Source: an uncultured Tenacibaculum sp.
GTDB taxonomy: Bacteria > Bacteroidota > Bacteroidia > Flavobacteriales > Flavobacteriaceae
Assembly (NCBI GenBank): GCA_937922085.1
Contig: CAKZVD010000032.1
Span: 1-64,000 of the forward strand
Length of the DNA stretch: 64,000 nucleotides
Reading direction: 5' to 3'
In this document: positions 12,101 to 18,106 of the stretch, piece after piece
Layout: every line of letters starts with the position of its first letter
How positions within the stretch are numbered: position 1 is the stretch's first letter
Translations under genes and position numbers: made by a program
The notes under the pieces: generated by a model
What the model saw: the letters and a program-made list of their open reading frames with translations, nothing else
The model's database searches: none
Told to the model about the DNA's origin: nothing

Positions 12101-13177
12101 ATTATTACCACTACGGCAATTAGGACTACTTTGTACATGGTAACCACCAAATTGATGCCCGAATTCATGACTAGCAAGCATATTAAAATCATCAGAACTA
12201 GGATCTGTATGAGCAGAAAAAGCGCTTCCTTTTTCACCTTCAGTACAAACACAAGCAATACACCCAGCATTACCATATATTCTATTTGAATGAATGAATA
12301 CATGACCTACATCATAATTTTCGGTTCCAATAATATTGTCTAAGGTAGTTTGTAATTCTTGGTTATAATTTCCTGCATTAAAAGGATCTGTATTTGCATC
12401 TAAAAAGATTAATTGATCATTGGAAGAAATCAGTTCCATAGTTACTCCAAAATCTCTTTCGAAAATACCGTTTATTCTAGTTAAAGAATTATTTATAGCA
12501 GCTAAAACGGTTCCCTTTTTTTCTTCGTCATTGGTTTCAGATCCGGTTAAGAAAAAATTAGAATACTCTCCAGTAGCAGCTATAGCTACTCTATACTTTC
12601 TTAAGTAACCATCATTAACAGAATTTAATTGTCTGCTCTTAGATTGAAATACTTTTTTTATTTGTTCTATTGTTTTACATTCAAAATCAGAGTTAGTATC
12701 TATGTCAGCTCTGTTGTAAAAAAGATAATCATTTGTTTCTTTATTGGTAGGTTTGATAAGTAAAGTACCGCTATTACTAAAAATAGAAGCATGCAAACCG
12801 GTATATTTATCATAACTTAATCTAGCTGTTTTACTTGAGGCAATACTCTTGGCTATGTAAGATTTAATAGATGGAAATTTCTGATTTAATTTTGCGTTAA
12901 AATTGGAGGTTTCGAAAATTTCAAAAACTTCAAAATTATTTTCATCTACAGGTAAGGAAATTTTTTGATTAGAAGTTTTAATATCATTTCTTCCTGGAGC
13001 ATTTTTAACAATAGATAAAAAATATTCTTTGTTAAGTTTTAAAGATTTTGAATTATTAAGACCATTATAGTATTTTTTGAGAGACAAATTATTTGTCTTT
13101 TGTTCCCATATTTGTTGTGCGTGATTATTAAAAATAGAGATACACAAGAAAATAAAAAAAAGTAATTTTTTTTCCAT
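3161..13177 (-). CDS. Giant T9SS-secreted reprolysin-like zinc metalloprotease with FN3, CUB and tandem repeat modules
   Basis: 3338 residues. A signal peptide (about 1-20) is followed by a propeptide to about 185 and a metzincin domain. The zinc site HEFGHQFGGYH is at residues 337-347 and a Met-turn SIMGYAG lies about 25 residues later. A PKD/Ig-like segment (DAGQDYS) and FN3 domains follow. CUB-like domains (YDSGG...DYLTIYDG) sit near residues 934-1040, 2490-2593 and 2688-2795. Five tandem units of about 271 residues (NVEDQNTN...CWSG, then a DDINVY strand plus an FN3 domain) span about 1135-2395. The last 70 residues are a type A Por sorting domain (FYPNPVNN...LSELSTGNYLIKV). It should cross the outer membrane by type IX secretion and be anchored or released. 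Substrate unknown; adhesion and polymer degradation are both plausible. Confidence 0.9.
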   Translation of the reverse strand: MEKKLLFFIFLCISIFNNHAQQIWEQKTNNLSLKKYYNGLNNSKSLKLNKEYFLSIVKNAPGRNDIKTSNQKISLPVDENNFEVFEIFETSNFNAKLNQKFPSIKSYIAKSIASSKTARLSYDKYTGLHASIFSNSGTLLIKPTNKETNDYLFYNRADIDTNSDFECKTIEQIKKVFQSKSRQLNSVNDGYLRKYRVAIAATGEYSNFFLTGSETNDEEKKGTVLAAINNSLTRINGIFERDFGVTMELISSNDQLIFLDANTDPFNAGNYNQELQTTLDNIIGTENYDVGHVFIHSNRIYGNAGCIACVCTEGEKGSAFSAHTDPSSDDFNMLASHEFGHQFGGYHVQSSPNCRSGNNSEVEPGSGSSIMGYAGICSPNTQENPDDYFNYVDIRDVIEWTRNGSSCAELIPTGNNDPTVDAGQDYSIPISTPFILTGTADDTDNNTLLTYCWEQNDPENVPSASTPESTWHQGPLFRSKLPVSTSTRYFPQLEDVINGNLTPTWEVLPSVARTMDFALTVRDNAPIGPKTASDLMTVTVVDNGGAFSVTSQKNNETWNVGDIKTITWNVAGTNKSPINATNVEILLSLDGGYTYPHTISSNISNSGSATIIVPEIPQSTTEGRIMIKPIDNIFYAINTANITIQVSEFAMIFSETNQNICKPNNIEYNFIYKTFLDFNEETIFSVENLPNNLAASFEPTNAIDNNTPVKLTITNTSDTDFGEIQFNVTGTSEVIERKSLLSFNLYGTEIVPPTLSLPENNSSEIDNTNITLEWNLDENISNYTLELASDSSFNTILESTTSLINSHIISTNLDFNTTYYWRVKGDNLCGESDYSNTFLFTTKCFTPIDIVATNITLNSADISWIDTSNSTNWEVEVVTSGAMPLGVGSLTTTKPFLLNNLNSDTRYDVYVRSHCSNSNYSEWVGPYSFDTLANFCNGDKFYDSGGENGIYSNNENKQTLITPTNGDIVEINFESFHVENGYDYLTIYDGNDINAPLIGSYTGTNSPGTIRSKFGQGITFVFTSDNIETRDGWTATVNCISVTCPEPTEFSYSNLLGNSVDLSWVTNGTENQWEIEYGITGFAKGNGNKILTTTNPTTTNSLTTATTYDFYITAICGTDAEEDNSFTSQPLTITTPLCGIYTAPYTFNVEDQNTNTTIEHCWNGEPQVYNGDYFWEAKYSESNQHNTTGPYKANTGNHYFRTRDYGSSTNDEALLVSPLIDISSLTTPTLNFHSFMYGEFIGSLHVDIFNNGAWTEDIFVLNGQQQETITDFWKEHFIDLSTYTDQIQIRFRGISNGNYNNEIAIDDINVYNLPNCIKPSDFEYTNVTATTVDLSWTANGNGTSWIVEYGTPNFSPGTGTSVITNTNNFTLENLPANSEIEIYIKSTCGNNPGDDDSDNVGPIKITTPCDVFSTPYSFNVEDQNTNSLIENCWSGEPEVFQTSYFWEAKQSRLYENSTGPYKAYTGNHYFSTRNYGSSANDEAKLISPIIDISSLSTPTLNFHSFMYGEYISSLHVDIFNNGTWTEDVFVLNGQQQESSNDFWEEHFIDLSAYTDQIQVRFRGITNGSYNNEIAIDDINIYNLPNCIKPSNLEYTNVTATSVDLSWTANGNGTSWIVEYGDSGFIPGEGTSVTANTNNYTLENLPSNSELEIYVKSTCGSNPGEDDSDNIGPFKIKTLCGVFTAPYSFNVEDQNTNTIIENCWSGNPEPHQANYYWLAKQSSFYQGNTGPNKANTGNNYFSVGDNGSTLNDEANLLSPVIDISSLTTPTLNFHSFMYGEDIVSLHVDIFNNGIWNSDVFVINGQQQESSVDFWEEHFIDLSAYTNQIQVRFRSISNGNYNNEVAIDDINVYNLPSCIKPSNLEYTNVTATSVDLSWTANGVGTSWIVEYGNPGFIPGTGNSVIANNNNYTLENLPSNSQVDIYIKSTCGNNPGENDSDTIGPLKIKTPCDIFTAPYTFNVEDQIANTTIQNCWSEETDRSLTNYFWIVKNSRLYPYTTGPYKANSGNSYFSTTNYGSATNDEAILLSPIIDISSLTTPTLNFHSFMYGENIGSLKVDLFYNGTWNEDIFVIDGQQQESSTDFWEEHFIDLSTYTGQIQVRFRAISNGNNNNEIAIDDINIYDLPNCIKPSNLTYTNITDTSVDLSWTANGNGTSWIIEYGTSGFTIGSGTSIIANSNNYILENLPSNSEIDIYITSTCGNNPGEDDSAAIGPIKINTLCSSFIAPWYYDVENQNTNSVIADCWSGNPQILQDNYYWATQNSRQSNTTGPNQTNSRNKYFSAESNNSIVSNEANLLSPIIDISSLNIPSLNFFTFMYGENIGSLKVDIFNNGTWNEGIFVLTGQQQESNNDSWREHFIDLSAYTGEIQIRFRASSNSNYNDHIAIDDISVIERPTCIKPTGITFDSITESSVNINWISNDTETTQYTIEYGSQGFLLGSGTQNNTNENTYAVTNLASDTTYDFYIRTECSNGNNSEWIGPFTRKTTPDYCNGDHFYDTGGPNGSYSNQENYTTTIYPKNTNSVVTVEFNSFQLESCCDRLYIYDGIDINAPLIGFYNGNSPGTITSTDSSGALTFRFTSDSSVTGSGWDATVICNSTTCLNPTNLIVEEISIDNASINWDAGGSETNWIIEYGKTGFSLGNGTEIETTERPLLLDNLNSQTTYDVYVKANCNNEVSSSIKTTFTTKSNYCNGDRFYDSGGENNNYSDNENYTETILPTEGADRIRVTFNSFDLENCCDFLSIYDGSDINAPLIGTYNGVDNPGTIAPTNEEGSLTFVFTSNDFSTSSGWDASVTCEYDCAVPSNPVVENITTNEATLTWDAGDSEQNWEVLLAIDNVIVNFYQVDTNNYTFTNLDPSTTYQYGIRANCGGNSEQGNSEWLGSFTFKTEDTCPIPTDASAQNISQNEATLNWNAGGSEQNWEIEYGTDGFTQNNGTKVNVTTNSYIITSLEVSTLYQYYIRANCGTSTTTDDSKWIGPFSFATADITCFVPTDISAQNITQNEATITWNAGGSEQNWEIEYGIDGFTQNNGTKINASTNNYVVTNLEASTLYQYYIRANCGNNNSDDSEWAGPFSFQTSCNAILAPFHEKFVSSTTPDCWIHDNTQNWNYDTNAIYNSNSIPDHSSNGNSNYAWVNSSASNDSNIPSSLKTGFIDISSLNSPRLQFAVFSQNSVDDEYNNLTVKLNDSSGNSFVLIELQGKTENDWQVFNFNINDYTMNDNNIQVEFIVNKNNSSNSSDNNILIDDIKVGEEASLSTENIENIKGFSFYPNPVNNRLTIKSSEVITKIEVYNLLGQKIIRKKLNQELYINDLDLSELSTGNYLIKVYADNKIKTFRIIKN
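5985..9790. repeat. Five tandem protein-coding repeats of about 815 bp inside the giant protease gene
   Basis: Segments beginning near 9775, 8960, 8145, 7330 and 6525 (read on the minus strand) encode the same module: CxxFxAPYxFNVEDQNTN, CWSG, a GPYKANTGNxYFS block, SPIIDISSL, LNFHSFMYGE, VDIFNNG, GQQQES, FWEEHFIDLS, IQVRFR, NEIAIDDINVY and then an FN3 domain. The spacing is close to 815 bp, the last interval slightly shorter. Units 1-4 are visibly closer to each other than to unit 5, which suggests recent internal duplication. Such repeats are prone to recombination and to assembly collapse. Confidence 0.85.
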
Positions 13178-13194
13178 AGCTTTTAGTTTTTTTG

Positions 13195-13202
13195 CAAAAA
13201 TA
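13195..13202 (-). promoter_or_regulatory. Candidate -7 element of the giant protease gene
   Basis: The minus strand reads TATTTTTG, a match to the Bacteroidetes TAnnTTTG box, 18 bases before the start codon and immediately after the terminator hairpin of aceF. No clear -33 TTG at the expected distance was found. Confidence 0.35.
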
Positions 13203-13203
13203 G

Positions 13204-13233
13204 AAAAAAGCTCTGGTTACCAGAGCTTTTTTT
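13204..13233 (-). terminator. Terminator of the pdhA-aceF unit
   Basis: aaaaaagctctggt / accagagctttttt forms a perfect stem around a single T; on the minus strand it is followed by a T-rich tract. It lies just past the stop of the E2 gene. Confidence 0.75.
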
Positions 13234-13254
13234 ATAAAAATATGGAAATATATT

Positions 13255-14889
13255 TTAAGCCAGCATAGTAACTGGATTTTCTATATACGTTTTTAATGTT
13301 TGTAAAAACTGAGCTCCAACCGCTCCATCAACAGTTCTATGATCACAAGCTAATGTTAATTTCATAGTGTTTCCAACAACGATTTCACCATTTTTTACAA
13401 CAGGTTTTTCAACAATTGCACCTACAGATAAAATAGCAGAGTTTGGTTGATTTATAATAGAAGTAAAACTTTCTATACCAAACATTCCTAAGTTAGATAC
13501 TGTAAAAGTACTTCCTTGCATTTCATTTGGTTTAATTTTTTTACTCCTAGCTTTTCCTGCTAAATCTCTAACAGAAGCTCCAATTTGAGTTAAACTTAAA
13601 GCATCACTATGTTTTACTACAGGAACTACCAAACCTTCATCTACAGCAACAGCAACACCAATGTGTATATGACTATGATATTTAGTAGTATCACTTGTCC
13701 AAGTAGTATTTACTCTTGGGTGCTTTTTTAAAGCCATAGCACAAGCTTTAACTACCATATCGTTAAATGAAACTTTAACATCTGGAATCGCATTGATTGT
13801 TTTACGAGATGCCATAGCATTATCCATATCTACTTCAATATTTAGGTAGAAATGCGGAGCATTAAATTTAGAATTCCCTAAGCTTTTCGCTATTGCTTTT
13901 CGCATTTGAGAATTTTTAACATCTTCTGTGTTTTCTTCACCAGCAGCACTAAAATTAGTAACTGCTAACGGAGTAGGAGATGAAGCTGTAGGAATTGGAG
14001 TTATTATATTAGTAGTAGGGGTATAATTTTCTACATCCTTTTTAATAATACGACCGTTTTCTCCAGAACCTTTAATTTCAGCTAAATTAATACCCTTGTC
14101 TTTTGCTATTTTTTTAGCAAGAGGAGAAGCAAAAATTCTACCACCAGTATTGTTAATAGTTGGTTGTTCTATTTTTTCTGTAGCAGTTGCTTTATTAGCT
14201 TCAGTAGGTTTTTTCTCTTCTTTTTTGTTTTCACTGGGAGTGGCAGTAGCTACATCACCATTTTTATGAGCTTCAATAATAGAAGAAACATCTGTTCCTT
14301 TTTTTCCTATAATAGCTAATAAAGTATCTACAGGAGCACCATCACCTTCATTAACACCTATGTGAAGTAAAGTACCTTCGTAAAAAGATTCAAATTCCAT
14401 AGTTGCTTTGTCAGTTTCAATTTCAGCTAAAATATCACCTTCTTCTATTTTATCACCTACATTTTTTAACCAAGAAGCTACCATACCTTCTTCCATGGTA
14501 TCGCTTAAGCGAGGCATGTTTATTACTTGTATTCCATCAGAAATAGAAACAGAAGTTGGTTCAACTTCAGATTCCTTTTCTTTTACTGGTTTTGTTTCTT
14601 CTTTTTTAGGAGTTTCATTTCCTCCTTTTAGTAAGGTCGAAAAATCTTCACCTTCCTCACCTATAATAGCTAATAAAGTATCTACAGGAGCACCTTCACC
14701 TTCTTGAACTCCTACGTGTAATAAAGTTCCTTCATGAAAAGATTCAAACTCCATAGTAGCTTTATCAGTTTCAATTTCGGCTAAAATATCACCTTCTTCT
14801 ATTTTATCACCAACTTTTTTTAACCAAGAAGCTACCACTCCTTCTTCCATTGTATCGCTTAAGCGAGGCATATTAATTACTGTTGCCAT
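13255..14889 (-). CDS. aceF: Pyruvate dehydrogenase complex dihydrolipoamide acetyltransferase (E2)
   Basis: 544 residues with two near-identical N-terminal lipoyl domains (about 1-77 and 122-198), each with the lipoyl-lysine motif ETDKATMEFES. A peripheral-subunit-binding domain follows (FASPLAKKIAKDKGI, about 258-295), then the catalytic domain with DHRTVDG carrying His517. It transfers the acetyl group from lipoamide to CoA, linking glycolysis to the TCA cycle in the cytosol. The flexible linkers are rich in Lys, Glu, Thr and Pro. It lies 22 bases after pdhA in the same operon. The E1-beta gene is not in the window, as is common in Flavobacteriaceae. The pyruvate rather than 2-oxoglutarate assignment rests on the two lipoyl domains and the pdhA neighbour. 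Confidence 0.93.
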   Translation of the reverse strand: MATVINMPRLSDTMEEGVVASWLKKVGDKIEEGDILAEIETDKATMEFESFHEGTLLHVGVQEGEGAPVDTLLAIIGEEGEDFSTLLKGGNETPKKEETKPVKEKESEVEPTSVSISDGIQVINMPRLSDTMEEGMVASWLKNVGDKIEEGDILAEIETDKATMEFESFYEGTLLHIGVNEGDGAPVDTLLAIIGKKGTDVSSIIEAHKNGDVATATPSENKKEEKKPTEANKATATEKIEQPTINNTGGRIFASPLAKKIAKDKGINLAEIKGSGENGRIIKKDVENYTPTTNIITPIPTASSPTPLAVTNFSAAGEENTEDVKNSQMRKAIAKSLGNSKFNAPHFYLNIEVDMDNAMASRKTINAIPDVKVSFNDMVVKACAMALKKHPRVNTTWTSDTTKYHSHIHIGVAVAVDEGLVVPVVKHSDALSLTQIGASVRDLAGKARSKKIKPNEMQGSTFTVSNLGMFGIESFTSIINQPNSAILSVGAIVEKPVVKNGEIVVGNTMKLTLACDHRTVDGAVGAQFLQTLKTYIENPVTMLA

Positions 14890-14911
14890 GTGTACCTTAT
14901 TTAGTTGGTTA

Positions 14912-15901
14912 TTATTTTATAAAAGGATAATCTTCTTGTTCGTAAACAATATCATGTAATAAACTTACATCTGGATATGGAGATTCTTCTGCAAACTTCT
15001 CACATTCTTTCACTAAGTCTTTTACTTCTTTGTTAATAGTTTCAATTTCATCATCAGTTGCATATTTCTTATCTTTAACAATATCTAAAACCTGTGTAAT
15101 AGGATCTATTTTTTTATACTCTTCTACCTCGTCTTTTGTTCTGTAGTGCTGAGCATCTGACATAGAATGGCCTCTATAACGATATGTTTTCATTTCTAAG
15201 AAAGTTGGTCCGTCTCCTCTACGAGCACGTTCAATAGCTTCATCTACAGCTTCTGCAACCTTTACAGGGTTCATTCCATCTACTGGTCCACAAGGCATTT
15301 CATACCCTAAACCAAGTTTCCAAATATCTTCATGATTGGCTGTTCTTTCAACAGAAGTACCCATTGCATACCCATTATTTTCACAAATAAAAACAACTGG
15401 TAATTTCCAGTTCATAGCCATGTTAAAAGTTTCATGAAGAGAGCCTTGCCTTGCAGCACCATCACCAAAACAACATAAAGTTACTGCTTTTCTATCATGG
15501 TATTTATCTCCAAAAGCAAGACCTGCACCTAAAGGAATTTGTCCACCAACAATACCATGACCACCGTAAAATCTAAATTCTTTTGAGAAAATATGCATAG
15601 ATCCACCTAAACCTTGAGAGGTTCCTGTAGCTTTACCATATAATTCAGCCATTACTTTTTTAGGGTCTACTCCCATACCAATAGGCTGTACATGGTTACG
15701 ATAAGCGGTAATCATCTTATCTTTAGTTAAATCCATAGCATGTAGAGAACCTGCTAAAACGGCTTCTTGACCATTATATAAGTGTAAAAAACCTCTTACC
15801 TTTTGTTGTATATAAACTGCGGCAAGTTTGTTTTCAAACTTTCTCCAAAAAAGCATATCCTTATACCAATTGATGTAGGTTTCCTTCGTTATTTTTTTCA
15901 T
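14912..15901 (-). CDS. pdhA: Pyruvate dehydrogenase E1 component, alpha subunit
   Basis: 329 residues, typical for the alpha subunit of a heterotetrameric E1. Thiamine diphosphate binding is shown by CCFGDGAARQGSLHET through CENNGYAMGT. The conserved loop YRYRGHSMSDAQHYRTKDEVEEY lies near the active site. With the beta subunit (encoded elsewhere) it decarboxylates pyruvate and reductively acetylates the E2 lipoyl groups. It is the first gene of an operon with aceF. A candidate -7 box overlaps the terminator hairpin upstream. The family is certain; a branched-chain 2-oxoacid substrate is less likely given the pdh-type E2. Confidence 0.93.
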   Translation of the reverse strand: MKKITKETYINWYKDMLFWRKFENKLAAVYIQQKVRGFLHLYNGQEAVLAGSLHAMDLTKDKMITAYRNHVQPIGMGVDPKKVMAELYGKATGTSQGLGGSMHIFSKEFRFYGGHGIVGGQIPLGAGLAFGDKYHDRKAVTLCCFGDGAARQGSLHETFNMAMNWKLPVVFICENNGYAMGTSVERTANHEDIWKLGLGYEMPCGPVDGMNPVKVAEAVDEAIERARRGDGPTFLEMKTYRYRGHSMSDAQHYRTKDEVEEYKKIDPITQVLDIVKDKKYATDDEIETINKEVKDLVKECEKFAEESPYPDVSLLHDIVYEQEDYPFIK

Positions 15902-15947
15902 TCTAAATTTGTTGTTTGTTTCTTGTTGCTTGTTTAAAATGCAACAA

Positions 15948-15955
15948 CAAAAATA
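15948..15955 (-). promoter_or_regulatory. Candidate -7 element of pdhA
   Basis: TATTTTTG on the minus strand, 47 bases before the pdhA start. It lies in the 3' arm and T-run of the preceding hairpin, so one sequence may both terminate the upstream gene and start pdhA. No convincing -33 box was found. Confidence 0.38.
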
Positions 15956-15989
15956 ACAGTTTTTTATAGAATAAAAAACTGTTATTTTT
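15949..15989 (-). terminator. Terminator between the 16019-16690 gene and pdhA
   Basis: A perfect 19-bp stem (aaaaataacagttttttat / ataaaaaactgttattttt) with the three-base loop AGA. The minus strand continues into TTTTTGTTGTTG. Confidence 0.7.
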
Positions 15990-16018
15990 AAGTATTTATC
16001 TTAAACGTTTTCGTGAAA

Positions 16019-16690
16019 TTATTGTTTTAGTCTAATAATATGGGCAATAACTTTAGCTCCTTTTGCTAGACTCCATAAATCTGAAACAACAATTTCATTA
16101 TAATCATCGTATATAGTAAAAGCACCAGTGTTAGGTCTTAACTTTCCTTCATGTATAGCAAGTATTTCTATTTTGTTAAAACCATGATTAATAGGTATTT
16201 TAAAAAAATCTAAATCTTTTTTTAAGGTATAGTTTTCAACTATAGGTTTACCATTTTTATATATTGATATAATATCGCCATCTATTTGACCATAGTCAAA
16301 AGCTCTAATATTAATGTGTTTTGATTTTGTGGTAAAGCTTCCAATATCTTTATCTATCATTGGAATTTCAAAGTTGAATTTTTCTGCTTTTTTTTGTAAA
16401 GTTATTTTTCTAAGTAATGCAGGAGTAATAATCCCTTTATTTTTTAAATCTTCTTCAGCGTTCTTTTTTCTTCTTTTCTTTTCTAATTCTTTATTAGCAG
16501 TTTTAAATCCATTATTATTACCAAAGCCTAATGTTTTTGGTTTTTTTATTTCTCTAGCAGGAGCAGCTATAGTACCTATAGAAGTACCTTTTACAGACCC
16601 ACCAGATGATTTATCTACCTGAGCTGATATATGATTACAATTAATTGCAGTTACAATTACTAAGAATTTAAAAATGTATTGTTTCATCAT
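16019..16690 (-). CDS. Exported protein of unknown function
   Basis: 223 residues; two adjacent ATG codons make the start ambiguous by one residue. A signal peptide ends near HISA-QVDK. A Lys/Arg/Glu-rich stretch (about 70-85, EKKRRKKNAEED) follows. The C-terminal half (residues about 115-223) looks like a beta-sandwich: HINIRAFDYGQIDGDIISIYKNG, then FKIPINHGFNKIEILAIHEG. This pattern (no cost D-G-D-I-I, G-x-N-x-I-x-I-x-A) recalls small secreted proteins of Flavobacteria with a C2-like or Ig-like fold, but I cannot name a family. It is transcribed toward pdhA but separated by a strong terminator. Confidence 0.6.
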   Translation of the reverse strand: MMKQYIFKFLVIVTAINCNHISAQVDKSSGGSVKGTSIGTIAAPAREIKKPKTLGFGNNNGFKTANKELEKKRRKKNAEEDLKNKGIITPALLRKITLQKKAEKFNFEIPMIDKDIGSFTTKSKHINIRAFDYGQIDGDIISIYKNGKPIVENYTLKKDLDFFKIPINHGFNKIEILAIHEGKLRPNTGAFTIYDDYNEIVVSDLWSLAKGAKVIAHIIRLKQ

Positions 16691-16751
16691 AAAGGAATTG
16701 TAGCAAAGATAATGCCGTTTGAGCTTTTTTGTCGATCTAAAATGTTAATTC

Positions 16752-17420
16752 TTACTTAATAGGAAAGTTAAAATAAGTTTTAGGAAAGGGTTCGTTTCGT
16801 AATGTAAAATGCCACCATTCATTAGAATAGTATTTAAAACCATTTAAAATCATTATTTTTTTAAGAAATAATCTATTTGCTTTTTGTTTTTTAGTGATTT
16901 TAGGATAACTAGTGTGAGATATTTTTCCAAAAAAATCATAAGGACTCCCCATATCCAATTCTTTCCCAGTTTTCTTATTAATAATTGTTAAATCAACAGA
17001 ACTACCTCTTGAGTGTCCTGATCTTGAAGCAATATAACCTAGCTTAAAAAGGTTCTTTTTATTTAATTTAGGGTAGTATTGTTTTTTTGTTATGGTATCA
17101 TTTGGTGTTTTAGCCCATTTTACAAAATGATTTACTGCACTTTGTGGCCTGTAGGCATCAAAAATTTTTAAACCGAGCCCTTTTTTTAATAGTTTTTCTT
17201 GTATTTTTTTTAATGCTTTTACAGTTTTTGTAGAAGTAATTAATACAGGTTCTTCATAGCCTTTTACAGATACACCCATAAAATTATTTGTATAACAATA
17301 TCGTAATTCTTGTTGAATTGAAGGAATAATATCGTTTACATATGAGAATCCTTTAGGTAGTTTTTGAGAAAACCCAAATAAAATATTAAATAATAATAGT
17401 ACTGAAAGTGTCCATTTCAT
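16752..17420 (-). CDS. D-Ala-D-Ala dipeptidase, VanX/DdpX type (M15D)
   Basis: The start is set at 17420, giving 222 residues with a signal peptide (MKWTLSVLLLFNILFGFSQ). The longer frame up to 17486 would run through the terminator hairpin of the upstream gene and is rejected. Zinc ligands are visible as S-G-H136-x(6)-D143 in SGHSRGSSVDLT and His204 in EWWHF, with Glu201 as the general base; DAYRPQSA is also typical of the family. It hydrolyses D-Ala-D-Ala or similar dipeptides in the periplasm, most likely in peptidoglycan turnover. There are no vanH/vanA/vanRS neighbours, so vancomycin resistance is not indicated. Confidence 0.85.
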   Translation of the reverse strand: MKWTLSVLLLFNILFGFSQKLPKGFSYVNDIIPSIQQELRYCYTNNFMGVSVKGYEEPVLITSTKTVKALKKIQEKLLKKGLGLKIFDAYRPQSAVNHFVKWAKTPNDTITKKQYYPKLNKKNLFKLGYIASRSGHSRGSSVDLTIINKKTGKELDMGSPYDFFGKISHTSYPKITKKQKANRLFLKKIMILNGFKYYSNEWWHFTLRNEPFPKTYFNFPIK

Positions 17421-17450
17421 GTTTGTAAAAATAAGGAAATGAAATAAAAA

Positions 17451-17474
17451 GCCAAAGCTCTTTTGAGCTTTGGC
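17451..17474 (-). terminator. Terminator of the NTF2-like gene
   Basis: gccaaagctc / gagctttggc pairs around TTTT, followed on the minus strand by TTTTTATTTC. It also decides the start of the downstream dipeptidase. Confidence 0.75.
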
Positions 17475-17525
17475 AAAGTAAACCAAGTATTAGTTTTAGA
17501 GCTAGCTAACTAAAAAACCAATCTT

Positions 17526-18032
17526 TTAATGAAGACTAACAACTCTCGTTATAGTCCATTTATTATTTTCTTTTTTCCATATTGTAATAAATCTACCAGG
17601 ATTAGATTTTGCATTAGGTTCTAATTTATTGTGAAATTTATGATACCCCATTTGTATGGCTCCATAATTAGGGATAGCGTAAACTTCAATACTTCCCTTT
17701 ATTAAATGCCTAGTTACTTTATTGCAAATATTTTTTTTAAGAGAACTTAAAATTTCTTCTTTAGAAGTAGATAACCCTCCTTTATCATGAAAAAATTCTA
17801 AATCGTTATTTAAAATAGAAGCTTGGGTTTTTATATCACATGTATTATAAGCATTAAAAAAGAGACTATCCATCTTTACTATTTCTTTATGTAGTTTTAT
17901 GTTTTTAGCTTTATATAAAGGAATTTCATTTATTTGAGCTGAACTAAAAAAAGAAGTAAGTAATGACCATAGTAATATTAATAGTTTTAATAAAAAATTA
18001 CCTTTAAAGAAGAAGTCAAATAGTTGTTTCAT
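17526..18032 (-). CDS. Exported NTF2-like (DUF4440-type) protein
   Basis: 168 residues with a hydrophobic N-terminus (about 10-32, LLKLLILLWSLLTSFFSSAQ) that is probably a signal peptide. The rest follows the DUF4440 pattern of a cone-shaped alpha+beta fold: an opening helix (MDSLFFNAYNTCD), LNNDLEFFHDKGG, a central strand set (GAIQMGYHKF) and a closing strand with GRFITIWKKENNKWTITRVVS. Many such proteins bind small ligands or act in polyketide or steroid chemistry; most in Bacteroidetes are uncharacterised. A terminator follows it, so it is its own unit. Fold likely; function unknown. Confidence 0.75.
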   Translation of the reverse strand: MKQLFDFFFKGNFLLKLLILLWSLLTSFFSSAQINEIPLYKAKNIKLHKEIVKMDSLFFNAYNTCDIKTQASILNNDLEFFHDKGGLSTSKEEILSSLKKNICNKVTRHLIKGSIEVYAIPNYGAIQMGYHKFHNKLEPNAKSNPGRFITIWKKENNKWTITRVVSLH

Positions 18033-18106
18033 AGTAGTTAGTTTTAAAAGTTAAGTGATTCTGAATAAATTTTTATTAGTTTTTTAATAATGGTAAGAGA
18101 TAGTTG

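Noticed and set aside
16752..17486. VanX-like gene as part of vancomycin resistance, with the start at 17486
   Set aside because: No vanA, vanH or two-component genes are near, and the upstream extension crosses a clear terminator hairpin; the signal peptide starts at 17420.
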